Of a stretch of DNA of 64,000 nucleotides, positions 44,989 to 52,675 are shown piece by piece. A program made the position numbers and the translations under genes. How positions within the stretch are numbered: the first letter of the stretch is position 1; every line of letters begins with the position of its first letter. The DNA lies in NCBI GenBank assembly GCA_036231565.1, contig JAZAHA010000018.1, forward strand, positions 1-64,000, in the 5' to 3' direction. This stretch comes from Maricaulis sp036231565. GTDB taxonomy: Bacteria; Pseudomonadota; Alphaproteobacteria; Caulobacterales; Maricaulaceae. The notes under the pieces are model-generated. The model searched no databases. It saw only the letters and a list, made by a program, of their open reading frames with translations, and was not told the DNA's origin.

Positions 44989-46693
44989 TCTCCTTCTCCT
45001 CTTCGGCCGCCTCGTCGAGATCGAGGCCCAGGGCCTCGGCCTCGGCTTCCAGAGCCGCGAGGTCCATGTTCTCGACATCGAACACGCCCTCGTCCCCGTC
45101 GTCAGCCTCGACCTCTTCGGCTTCCGGCTGCGGCAGGTCTTCTTCAGAAATCCAGCCGGCCGCGACGCGGGCGCGCATGATCATCATCTCGGCATCGTCG
45201 GCAGACAGGTTGAAGTCTTCCAGGATGCCCGGCTCGCGCACGCGCTCACCATTGCGGTTTTCGAACCAGCCCCGCAGATCGTCGGTGACCAGGCCGGCCA
45301 GATCGTCGACCGTCTTGACGTCGTTCTCGCCGAACTTCACGGCCATCGCCAGCTCGACGCCCTCGATCTCGAGCACGCCGTCCTCGACGCCCAGCTCCTT
45401 GCGCTTGGCGTCCTGCTCGGCCGCCAGGCGGTCCAGATAGTCGCGGGCGCGGGCCTGGATTTCCTCGGCGGTGTCCTCGTCGAAGCCTTCGATCACGGCG
45501 ATCTCGCCGAGGTCGACATAGGCGATTTCCTCGACGTCCGAGAAACCTTCCGTAGCCAGAAGTTGGGCAATGACCTCATCGACATCAAGGGCCGCGATGA
45601 AGAGCTGGGTCCGCTCGGCGAATTCCTTCTGGCGGCGTTCGGACTCTTCTTCCTCGGTGAGGATGTCGATCGACCAGCCCGTCAGCTGCGAGGCCAGGCG
45701 GACATTCTGGCCGCGGCGGCCGATGGCGAGCGAAAGCTGCTCGTCCGGCACCACGACCTCGATGCGCTGGTCTTCCTCGTCGAGCACGACCTTGGCGACT
45801 TCCGCCGGCTGCAGGGCGTTGACGATGAAGGTGGCCGGATCGTCGGACCACGGGATGATGTCGATCTTCTCGCCGGCGAGTTCGGACACCACGGCCTGCA
45901 CGCGCGAACCGCGCATACCGACACAGGCGCCGACCGGGTCGATCGAGCCGTCATTGGAGATCACCGCGATCTTGGCGCGCGAACCCGGGTCGCGGGCGAC
46001 CGACGGGATCTCGATAATGCCTTCGTAGACTTCCGGCACTTCCTGGGCGAACAGGGCAGCCATGAAGTCCGGATGCGCCCGCGACAGGAAGATCTGCGGA
46101 CCGCGGACCTCTTCGCGCACATCGTAGATGTAGGCGCGCACGCGCTCATTGTTCTGCAGGTTTTCGCGCGGAATGCCGTCGGCGCGGCGGATAATGCCTT
46201 CGGCGCGGCCCAGATCGATGATCACATTGCCGTATTCGACGCGCTTGACGATGCCGGAGACGATTTCGCCGACACGGTCCTTGTATTCCTCGAACTGGCG
46301 CTGGCGCTCGGCTTCACGCACTTTCTGCGTGATGACCTGCTTGGCGGTCTGCGAGGCGACGCGGCCGAACTCGATCGGCGGCAGCTCGTCGGAGAAGACG
46401 GTACCGATTTCAGCGGTCTTGTCGATCTTCTGCGCGTCGGCGAGCGTAAGCTCCTGGCTTTCGTTCTCGACCTCTTCGACGACCGTCATGTTGCGGGTCA
46501 GCGACAGCTCGCCCGTCTTCGGGTCGATCTTGGCGCGGATGTCGTTCTCGGCACCGTAGCGCGAGCGCGCAGCCTTCTGGATCGCTTCCTCGATGGCCTC
46601 GATGACGATGCTTTCGTCGATCGATTTCTCGGCAGCGACCGCACGGGCGATCTGCAGCAGCTCGAGCCGGTTGGCGCTAACACCAATGCTCAT
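44981..46693 (-). CDS. nusA: Transcription termination/antitermination protein NusA
   Basis: NusA binds RNA polymerase and nascent RNA and controls pausing, termination and antitermination. The 570-aa protein has the N-terminal RNAP-binding domain, S1, then two KH domains (V-G-A-C-V-G-M-R-G-S-R-V and S-L-A-I-G-R-R-G-Q-N-V) and the C-terminal acidic repeats. The start at MSIGVSANRLELL is the family N-terminus. It follows rimP by 31 nt. An acidic tail (D/E-rich) ends the protein. Its possible feedback on the leader terminator before rimP is described separately. Confidence 0.97.
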   Translation of the reverse strand: MSIGVSANRLELLQIARAVAAEKSIDESIVIEAIEEAIQKAARSRYGAENDIRAKIDPKTGELSLTRNMTVVEEVENESQELTLADAQKIDKTAEIGTVFSDELPPIEFGRVASQTAKQVITQKVREAERQRQFEEYKDRVGEIVSGIVKRVEYGNVIIDLGRAEGIIRRADGIPRENLQNNERVRAYIYDVREEVRGPQIFLSRAHPDFMAALFAQEVPEVYEGIIEIPSVARDPGSRAKIAVISNDGSIDPVGACVGMRGSRVQAVVSELAGEKIDIIPWSDDPATFIVNALQPAEVAKVVLDEEDQRIEVVVPDEQLSLAIGRRGQNVRLASQLTGWSIDILTEEEESERRQKEFAERTQLFIAALDVDEVIAQLLATEGFSDVEEIAYVDLGEIAVIEGFDEDTAEEIQARARDYLDRLAAEQDAKRKELGVEDGVLEIEGVELAMAVKFGENDVKTVDDLAGLVTDDLRGWFENRNGERVREPGILEDFNLSADDAEMMIMRARVAAGWISEEDLPQPEAEEVEADDGDEGVFDVENMDLAALEAEAEALGLDLDEAAEEEKETD

Positions 46694-46724
46694 CGGGCAA
46701 TCCCTTTTGCCGTAAACAGCGACA

Positions 46725-47264
46725 TCATTCGTCTCCTTCAGTCTGCGCAGGCGCATTGCCGCCGCGCGCTTTCAAATCCGCCTCGATCAAGGCGTCCGTG
46801 AGTACAAGTTTGGCATCCGCGATCCAGTCGAACGGGATCAGCGCCGTGTCCTCTTCGCCGTCCATGTCGAGGAGGACATTGCCGTCCTCGACACCGGCCA
46901 GCATGCCGCGGAAGCGCTTGCGGCCTTCCACCATGCGGTCCAGCTCGATCTTGGCCTCGTATTCCTCCCAGCGCGCGAAATGCGCCAGCGTGGTCAGCGG
47001 CCGGTCGATACCCGGAGAGGATATCTCAAGATCGTATTCTCCGGAAACGGGATCCTCGACCTCGAACACGTCGGACAGGGCGCGCGACAGGCGTGCGCAA
47101 TCGTCGACATCCACCCCGGTGCCGTCCAGCCGGTCGGTCATGATCTGAAGGCGCGGCTTCTTGCCGGACATGACGCGCACGCGCACGATTTCCAGGCCGA
47201 GCCCGGCAGCCACCGGATCGGCGAGGGCGAGAATGCGGGTGTCCTGCGGGGTCTTGGTCTTCAA
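46725..47264 (-). CDS. rimP: Ribosome maturation factor RimP
   Basis: RimP is needed for 30S assembly and leads the nusA-infB operon in many bacteria. The 179-aa protein has D-P-V-A-A-G-L-G-L-E-I-V-R-V-R-V near the N-terminus, D-V-D-D-C-A-R-L-S-R-A-L, L-E-I-S-S-P-G-I-D-R-P and a C-terminal Sm-like barrel. It starts at a TTG (L-K-T-K-T-P-Q in the extended frame) with GGAG 11 nt upstream; no ATG fits the family N-terminus. A complete terminator-like hairpin ends just 21 nt before this start. Confidence 0.93.
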   Translation of the reverse strand: MKTKTPQDTRILALADPVAAGLGLEIVRVRVMSGKKPRLQIMTDRLDGTGVDVDDCARLSRALSDVFEVEDPVSGEYDLEISSPGIDRPLTTLAHFARWEEYEAKIELDRMVEGRKRFRGMLAGVEDGNVLLDMDGEEDTALIPFDWIADAKLVLTDALIEADLKARGGNAPAQTEGDE

Positions 47265-47285
47265 GGGACCCGTGTCTCCATCAAC

Positions 47286-47315
47286 AAAAAGAGCGGCCGC
47301 CGGAAGCGACCGCTC
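47286..47315 (-). terminator. Intrinsic terminator in the rimP-nusA-infB leader (attenuator candidate)
   Basis: On the minus strand, a 10-bp stem (47315-47306 paired with 47300-47291, with one U-G pair) around a UUCCG loop is followed at once by five U residues and then GUU. It ends 21 nt before the rimP start, leaving no room for a promoter beyond it. It either ends trmB messages with read-through or attenuates the operon. NusA, encoded downstream, acts on such structures, so feedback is plausible. Confidence 0.75.
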
Positions 47316-47354
47316 GAAAGCATCATCCGATGCGATCGAACATGTAATGGGCAC

Positions 47355-47383
47355 CTTATACGCCCGAAGGGGCGATGATGCAA
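47355..47383 (-). promoter_or_regulatory. Putative promoter of the rimP-nusA-ylxR-infB operon
   Basis: On the minus strand, TTGCAT (47383-47378) and TATAAG (47360-47355) are spaced by exactly 17 nt, a good sigma-70-type pair just downstream of the trmB stop. A transcript would begin near 47348 and run about 84 nt to rimP, passing the leader terminator. Confidence 0.5.
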
Positions 47384-47391
47384 GATGAGCG

Positions 47392-48081
47392 TCAGGTGCG
47401 CACGAAATCCATAAACACCGGCGCGCAGTCGCCCAGGCCCTTGGTCTCGTAGCGGGTGGTGATGTGGTCGGCGGGGGCGATGCGCCAGTCGTCGGCTTTT
47501 GAAGCCTGCCAGACAAAGCGGTCATCCTGCCGGAATTCGCTCATGCAGTGGTCGGCATAGGATTTGACGTCCGTGGCGATGCGCAGCTGTCCGCCGGGCT
47601 TCAACAGCCGGGCGAAGGCGTCGCGCGTGGCCTGCTGCACGAAACGGCGCTTGGCGTGGCGCTTCTTGTGCCAGGGATCCGGGAACAGCAGGAAAATCCG
47701 GTCGAGACTGGCATCGGCAAAGCGCGGCAGCAGTTCGCGCGCATCGGCACGGGCCAGGCGGACATTCTCCAGCCCCTGCTCGTCGATATAGGTCAGCGCC
47801 TTGGCGACGCCGTTGAGAAAGGGTTCGATGCCGATGAAGCCGGTGTCCGGCGCACGCGCGGCCTGGGCCGCGAGATGCTCGCCGCCGCCGAAGCCGATCT
47901 CCAGCACCTGCCGGCGGCACTGAGGCAACAGCTCACCCGCGTTCACCGGCCCGCTCTCAGGCAGACCGATGCGCGGCAGGAGGTCGTCGACCAGCCCCTG
48001 CTGGCGCGCCGAGAGCGGCTTGCCCTGGGCACGGCCATACAGGCGGAATTCCGGTGCGTCCGGTTTCGGGGTCTTGCTCAT
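47392..48081 (-). CDS. trmB: tRNA (guanine-N7)-methyltransferase
   Basis: TrmB makes m7G46 in the variable loop of tRNAs with SAM. The 229-aa protein has motif I L-E-I-G-F-G-G-G-E-H (about 70-79), the G-I-E-P-F-L-N-G-V acceptor stretch, F-L-L-F-P-D-P-W-H-K-K-R-H and the C-terminal T-x-Y-E-x-K-G pattern (TRYETKGLGDCA). In many alphaproteobacteria metK lies between the XRE gene and trmB; here the gap to the XRE gene is only 60 nt and metK is absent. Confidence 0.96.
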   Translation of the reverse strand: MSKTPKPDAPEFRLYGRAQGKPLSARQQGLVDDLLPRIGLPESGPVNAGELLPQCRRQVLEIGFGGGEHLAAQAARAPDTGFIGIEPFLNGVAKALTYIDEQGLENVRLARADARELLPRFADASLDRIFLLFPDPWHKKRHAKRRFVQQATRDAFARLLKPGGQLRIATDVKSYADHCMSEFRQDDRFVWQASKADDWRIAPADHITTRYETKGLGDCAPVFMDFVRT

Positions 48082-48141
48082 GCGCGGGCATTTAGCGGTT
48101 TTGTGACCGCTTGGCATCCCTCGCGTCGCAGACCCGCCGTC

Positions 48142-48570
48142 TCAGTGCGCGAGCGCACCTTCATCGGCCTCGCTTGCCAGCGTGCGGACCAGTTCCAGAA
48201 CACGCCGCCGGACCTTGGAGTCCTGGATGCGCGAAAAGGCCTCGGCCAGCGACACACCATCAGCGCTCTGGATGAAGTCGTAGACGACGGGCGTCTGGTC
48301 ACCTTCCGCCATGCCTGTGGCGGCGGATTTCTCGCCCAGCCCCTCGAAAAAGAACTGCACAGGCACGTCCAGTACGCGCGACAACCGGTAGAGCCGGCTG
48401 GCGCCGACGCGGTTGGCGCCGCGCTCGTACTTCTGGACCTGCTGGAAGGTGACACCCAGTTCGTCACCGAGCTTTTCCTGACTCATCTTGACCAGTTGGC
48501 GGCGCAACCGGATCCGAGCGCCGACATGGACGTCGATCGGGTTGGGTCCTCTGGGATTCGCCTTGGGCAT
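48142..48570 (-). CDS. XRE-family transcription regulator
   Basis: A 142-aa Cro/CI-type regulator, with the HTH in the first 70 residues: H-V-G-A-R-I-R-L-R-R, S-Q-E-K-L-G-D-E-L-G-V-T-F-Q-Q-V-Q-K-Y-E-R-G-A-N-R. The rest is a helical C-terminal domain. This type is conserved between lnt and metK-trmB in alphaproteobacteria and is thought to be a general regulator. Its 85-nt upstream gap holds an inverted repeat that may be its operator. Confidence 0.88.
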   Translation of the reverse strand: MPKANPRGPNPIDVHVGARIRLRRQLVKMSQEKLGDELGVTFQQVQKYERGANRVGASRLYRLSRVLDVPVQFFFEGLGEKSAATGMAEGDQTPVVYDFIQSADGVSLAEAFSRIQDSKVRRRVLELVRTLASEADEGALAH

Positions 48571-48619
48571 TCAATTACCTCATTACCGGTTTGCCACCCC
48601 GCGGTGCCCCTCCGACGTT

Positions 48620-48648
48620 ATCACAACCCTTGCGTGATTTCACATCAC
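48620..48648. promoter_or_regulatory. Candidate operator of the XRE gene
   Basis: GTGAT-TTCAC-ATCAC (48634-48648) is an inverted repeat with 5-bp arms, and another ATCAC half-site lies at 48620-48624. It sits in the 85-nt gap between lnt and the XRE gene, where a self-regulating XRE protein would bind. Short arms make chance occurrence possible. Confidence 0.35.
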
Positions 48649-48655
48649 TTTCAGT

Positions 48656-50263
48656 TCATGTTCGCGTCGACAGCAGTCGGGCCACCGCCCGGCGGCGCAG
48701 GATCAGAACGCCGGCAAGAATTGTCAGGACAACAATCCAGACCGGCACATCGCCCCACCACCCGTATAGAGGAACGCCGACAGGCCTCGGAAGGTTCACA
48801 TCGCGAACACCTTCCTCACCCGGAGGAATTTCCACCCGCGTCCGGCCGTGCGCATCGACCACGCCGGACACGCCTCGCGCGGCCGAGCGGATCATCGGCA
48901 CACCGGTCTCGATCGCCCGGTAACGCGCCTGGTTGAAATGCTGCCGCGGCCCGGCCGTCACCCCGAACCAGGCATCGTTGGAGATGTTGAGCAGCCAGGC
49001 CGGCCGGTCGGCGACGGCATGGACAAAGCCCGGGAAGATCGCCTCATAGCAGATCAGCGGCATCACGGGCGGGGCACCGGGAAGCTCCAGCGTCGTCGCA
49101 CCCGGTCCCGGCGTGAACTGGTAGCGCGCGAACTCGTCGAGCCCGACCGCGCGCAGCAGGCCGGTCAGCGGCACGATTTCGCTGAACGGGGTCAGGCGCA
49201 CCTTGTCGTACAGGCTCTCCACCCGCGGTGAGCCATTGGGGAAGCGCAACCCGACCAGGGCGTTGTAGTAGGCGTACTCGCCATTGCCGGTGTCGGCGCG
49301 GCGGTTGATGCCGGCGACCAGGGTCTGGCCGGCCCGCAATTGCTGACCGATCAGGGCCAGCGTCGCATCGTCTTCCAGCATGAAGACCGGCAGCGCGCCC
49401 TCGGGCCAGATGACATGGGTGACATCCGCCAGGCCCGGCTCGGCAGTCAGTTCGAGATAGCGGTCGCGCGTCATGGCCGCCCCGCCGGGTGCCCATTTTG
49501 CACGCTGCGGGATGTCGGCATGGACCAGGCGCAGCCTGATGTCCGGCTGATAGCCTGCATCGGCACCGGACAGGCGCAGCGCCCCGCCGCACAGCACGAT
49601 CAGGCCGATCGCGGCACCGGCAATCACCGGCGCCAGGCTGGACAGGCGCAGGGGCCGCCCGATCGCGGCTGCCGGCGAGGCCAGGGCAAAAACCGTCAGG
49701 AAGGACAGGCCGTAAATCCCGAACCAGGCCGCCGCCTGGCTCACCGCCCCGCCCGCCGGCCAGGCATAGCCGGGCAGGTTCCAGGGCAGGCCGCCAAAGA
49801 GATGTCCGCGCAGCCATTCGGTCACGGTGAGCACGGCGGCGAGGACCAGAACCCGCCAGGGCAGACGCGGCGCAATCCAGGCCTGCAGCACACCAGCCAT
49901 CCCCCAGAACACGGCCAGCATCGCCGCAAAGGCCGGCACCGCCACCGGCACCATGAAACCATAGCCCTCGCCGCGGGTCAGGAAGGCAAAGGCGATCCAG
50001 TAGGTGCCGGCGAGAAAATAGCCGAAGCCGAAGACGAAACCGCGCAGGAAGCCGGCCAGGGTGCGTTTCGGGTGACGCCGCGCACCGTCCAGGCTCCACA
50101 CCAGCACGCACAGGCCGACCGCCAGGGCTGGCCAGAAGTGCAATGGGGCCATCGCGGTCGCCGACAGGGCGCCTGCGGCGAGGACCACGGCAAGATGCCG
50201 CCAGCCCTGACGGGCGGCGAGCCAGGCTCGCGGACGCCAGAGAGCGAGCCGGCGCCAGTTCAT
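48656..50263 (-). CDS. lnt: Apolipoprotein N-acyltransferase
   Basis: Lnt adds the third acyl chain to the N-terminal Cys of lipoproteins in the inner membrane. The 535-aa protein has about seven N-terminal TM helices, then a nitrilase-fold periplasmic domain with the triad Glu in V-I-W-P-E-G-A-L-P, Lys in Y-D-K-V-R-L-T-P-F and Cys in P-L-I-C-Y-E-A-I-F-P, and a final TM helix. The start overlaps the corC stop by 4 nt (50260-50263). It belongs to phoH-ybeY-corC-lnt, a common alphaproteobacterial cluster. Confidence 0.97.
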   Translation of the reverse strand: MNWRRLALWRPRAWLAARQGWRHLAVVLAAGALSATAMAPLHFWPALAVGLCVLVWSLDGARRHPKRTLAGFLRGFVFGFGYFLAGTYWIAFAFLTRGEGYGFMVPVAVPAFAAMLAVFWGMAGVLQAWIAPRLPWRVLVLAAVLTVTEWLRGHLFGGLPWNLPGYAWPAGGAVSQAAAWFGIYGLSFLTVFALASPAAAIGRPLRLSSLAPVIAGAAIGLIVLCGGALRLSGADAGYQPDIRLRLVHADIPQRAKWAPGGAAMTRDRYLELTAEPGLADVTHVIWPEGALPVFMLEDDATLALIGQQLRAGQTLVAGINRRADTGNGEYAYYNALVGLRFPNGSPRVESLYDKVRLTPFSEIVPLTGLLRAVGLDEFARYQFTPGPGATTLELPGAPPVMPLICYEAIFPGFVHAVADRPAWLLNISNDAWFGVTAGPRQHFNQARYRAIETGVPMIRSAARGVSGVVDAHGRTRVEIPPGEEGVRDVNLPRPVGVPLYGWWGDVPVWIVVLTILAGVLILRRRAVARLLSTRT

Positions 50264-51162
50264 GACGCCGGTCCGGCTCCCTCTGCCGCCGGCGCAGCCG
50301 GCGGCCTGGGCTTGCGGTGCGGTGCACGCACGCGCATCCGCTTGATCCGACGGCTGTCGGCCTCGATCACCTCGAACTCATAGCCGGTGGGATGGCGGAT
50401 CACCTCGCCGCGCTCGGGCACGCGGCCGATCAGGGTAAAGACCAGACCGCCGAGACTGTCGACATCCTCATCCTCGTCCTCGGCAGCGATTTCCTCGCCG
50501 ACAACGTCTTCGAAATCGTCGATCTCGGCCCGCGCATCGACATCCCAGACGCCGGGGCCGCGGGCGCGGATGGCCGGCGAATCCTCGTCATCATGCTCGT
50601 CCTCGATATCGCCCACGATCGGCTCGATCAGGTCCTCCAGCGTCACCAGACCGTCCGTGCCGCCATACTCGTCGACCACCAGAGCCATGTGCATGCGGCG
50701 CCCCTGCATGCGGCGCAGGAGATCGCTGGCGCGCATCGACGGCGGGGCGAACAGGAGCGGGCGGCTGATGGCGGGCAGGATCTGCTTCTGCAGCCAGCCG
50801 GGCAGACGCTCGCCATCCTCGCTCGGTGCGAGATGGCCGACCACGTCCTTGATGTGCGCAACCCCGACCGGATCATCCAGCGTTTCGCGGTAGATCGGCA
50901 GGCGCGAATGCGCGGCTTCGGCAAAGCGCTGCGCCAGCTCGTCGAGCGGGGTGGAGACCTCGACGCCGATAATGTCGGCGCGCGGCACCATCACGTCGGC
51001 CACACGCAGCAGGTCCAGCGCATCCGCCTCGATGGAGAGCGGCAGGGAAGCCGGGGCCGCCGGTGCGGCCGCCGGTGCGACAGGAGTTTGACCGCTTTTA
51101 CCCAGAATGCGCCGGAACCAGGAGCGGCCCTCCGGGCCCGGCGTGGTAGGATTGTCAGCCAT
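50260..51162 (-). CDS. corC: CorC/HlyC-type CBS-domain protein
   Basis: A 300-aa cytoplasmic protein with two CBS domains (about 55-180; VADVMVPRADI and VVDEYGGTDGLVTLEDLIEPIVGDI) and a C-terminal CorC/HlyC domain ending G-R-V-P-x-R-G-E-V-I-x-H-P-x-G-Y-E-F. Such proteins are linked to Mg2+/Co2+ efflux. There is no membrane DUF21 domain. It overlaps lnt by 4 nt and follows ybeY by 26 nt. Confidence 0.93.
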   Translation of the reverse strand: MADNPTTPGPEGRSWFRRILGKSGQTPVAPAAAPAAPASLPLSIEADALDLLRVADVMVPRADIIGVEVSTPLDELAQRFAEAAHSRLPIYRETLDDPVGVAHIKDVVGHLAPSEDGERLPGWLQKQILPAISRPLLFAPPSMRASDLLRRMQGRRMHMALVVDEYGGTDGLVTLEDLIEPIVGDIEDEHDDEDSPAIRARGPGVWDVDARAEIDDFEDVVGEEIAAEDEDEDVDSLGGLVFTLIGRVPERGEVIRHPTGYEFEVIEADSRRIKRMRVRAPHRKPRPPAAPAAEGAGPAS

Positions 51163-51188
51163 TGTGTCTTCGATCGGGAAATTGTCGC

Positions 51189-51641
51189 TCAGGCGGCATA
51201 GGGATCAGCCACCCCCAGTCTGGCCAGCGCACGGCGTTCCAGACCTTCCATGATTTCAGCCTCGTCATCATCCTGATGATCATACCCCTGCAAGTGCAGG
51301 AATCCATGGATGATCAGATGTCGCAGGTGATCGGCGAGCGCGATTTCGCGCGCCTGCGCCTCGCGCGCCACAACACCGGCGGCCAGGGCGATATCGCCAA
51401 GATGATTGTCGGCATGTCCGCCGGATGGGAAAGAGAGCACATTCGTCGGCCCTTCCCGGCCGCGGAATTCGGCGTTCAGGGCCGCCACGGCATCATCGCC
51501 GGTGAGCAGGATCGCCACCACGCCCGGGCTGCGCTCGTCGAGCTCTTCGCAAACGGCTTCAACGGCTTGCTCGGCGAGACGGGTCTTGCCGTCCAGCCCG
51601 TTCCAGGCCTCGTCCTCAACGATCAGGTCGACAGCGTTCAT
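51189..51641 (-). CDS. ybeY: Endoribonuclease YbeY
   Basis: YbeY is a metal-dependent endoribonuclease that processes 16S rRNA and takes part in ribosome quality control. The 150-aa protein has the zinc motif H-G-F-L-H-L-Q-G-Y-D-H and T-N-V-L-S-F-P-S-G near the middle. Its start overlaps phoH by 4 nt (51638-51641), so they are coupled. Confidence 0.96.
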   Translation of the reverse strand: MNAVDLIVEDEAWNGLDGKTRLAEQAVEAVCEELDERSPGVVAILLTGDDAVAALNAEFRGREGPTNVLSFPSGGHADNHLGDIALAAGVVAREAQAREIALADHLRHLIIHGFLHLQGYDHQDDDEAEIMEGLERRALARLGVADPYAA

Positions 51642-52675
51642 CGGTCCGGTTTCGCCGTGCCGCTCGCGCGGCGCGCATCGTCCTCATAGGCTTCCACGAT
51701 CCGGGCCACCAGATCGTGCCGGACCACATCAACACGCGAAAACCGGCAGATGGCAACACCCTTCGTCTCCGAGAGGATGCCCAGCGCATGGCCCAGGCCC
51801 GAGGGTTCGCGCGGATGCAGGTCGATCTGGCTGGGATCGCCGGTCACCGCCATGCGCGAACCTTCGCCCAGGCGTGTGAGCACCATCTGCATCTGCGGTT
51901 TGGAGGTGTTCTGGGCCTCGTCGACCACGACAAAGGCGCGATTGAGCGTGCGGCCGCGCATGAAGGCGAGCGGGGCGACCTCGATCCGGCCGTCCTCGCG
52001 CATCTTTTCCAGCTGGTGACGCCCCAGCGTATCGGCCAGCGCATCCCAGACCGGCAGCAAATAAGGGTCGACCTTCTCGGTCAGATCGCCCGGCAGGAAG
52101 CCCAGCTTCTCGCCCGCCTCGACGGCGGGACGGGTGATGATCAGCTTCTCGACCTTGCGCTGAACCAGGAGGGACGCGCCATAGGCAACCGCCAGCAGCG
52201 TCTTGCCAGTGCCAGCCGGGCCGACCCCGAATATCAAATCGTACGCCTTGTCATTCTTCAGGGCACGCACATATTCGCGCTGGCCTTCGGTGCGGGCGAT
52301 GAGGCTGGAGCCGCGCGGCACGCGGATGACGCCATCCTCGTTTTCCCCGGCGCGCTCGTCGCTGTCGCGCAGGCGCAGCGCCGCGCGCACGGCCGCCTCG
52401 TCACAGGTCAGCCCGTGTTCCAGCGAGGCATAGAGCCGCTTGAGCACGCGCTTGGCTTCGTCGCGCGCCGCGCCTTCGCCGGCCGTGATGACGATCTGGC
52501 CGCCGCCGGGCGCCGACAGGCGCACGCCGAGTTCCTGTTCGATCAGGATCAGAAAGCGGTCGCCGGCACCGGCCATGCCGCGCAGGCGTTCCTTGTCGTC
52601 AAAGAAGACCGTTTCCGAGGCTTCGCGCCGCGGCTTGGCCGCTCGACTGCGGGGCGGTGTCTTGGCTGAACTCAC
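51638..52675 (-). CDS. PhoH-like ATPase
   Basis: A 345-aa P-loop ATPase of the PhoH/YbeZ type that works with YbeY on RNA. Walker A is G-P-A-G-T-G-K-T-L-L (about residue 150) and Walker B is F-V-V-V-D-E-A-Q-N. R-S-x-x-R-I, G-D-P-S-Q-I-D-L and a C-terminal arginine finger region are present. The gene overlaps both miaB and ybeY by 4 nt, a miaB-phoH-ybeY-corC-lnt run of coupled genes. Confidence 0.94.
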   Translation of the reverse strand: MSSAKTPPRSRAAKPRREASETVFFDDKERLRGMAGAGDRFLILIEQELGVRLSAPGGGQIVITAGEGAARDEAKRVLKRLYASLEHGLTCDEAAVRAALRLRDSDERAGENEDGVIRVPRGSSLIARTEGQREYVRALKNDKAYDLIFGVGPAGTGKTLLAVAYGASLLVQRKVEKLIITRPAVEAGEKLGFLPGDLTEKVDPYLLPVWDALADTLGRHQLEKMREDGRIEVAPLAFMRGRTLNRAFVVVDEAQNTSKPQMQMVLTRLGEGSRMAVTGDPSQIDLHPREPSGLGHALGILSETKGVAICRFSRVDVVRHDLVARIVEAYEDDARRASGTAKPDR

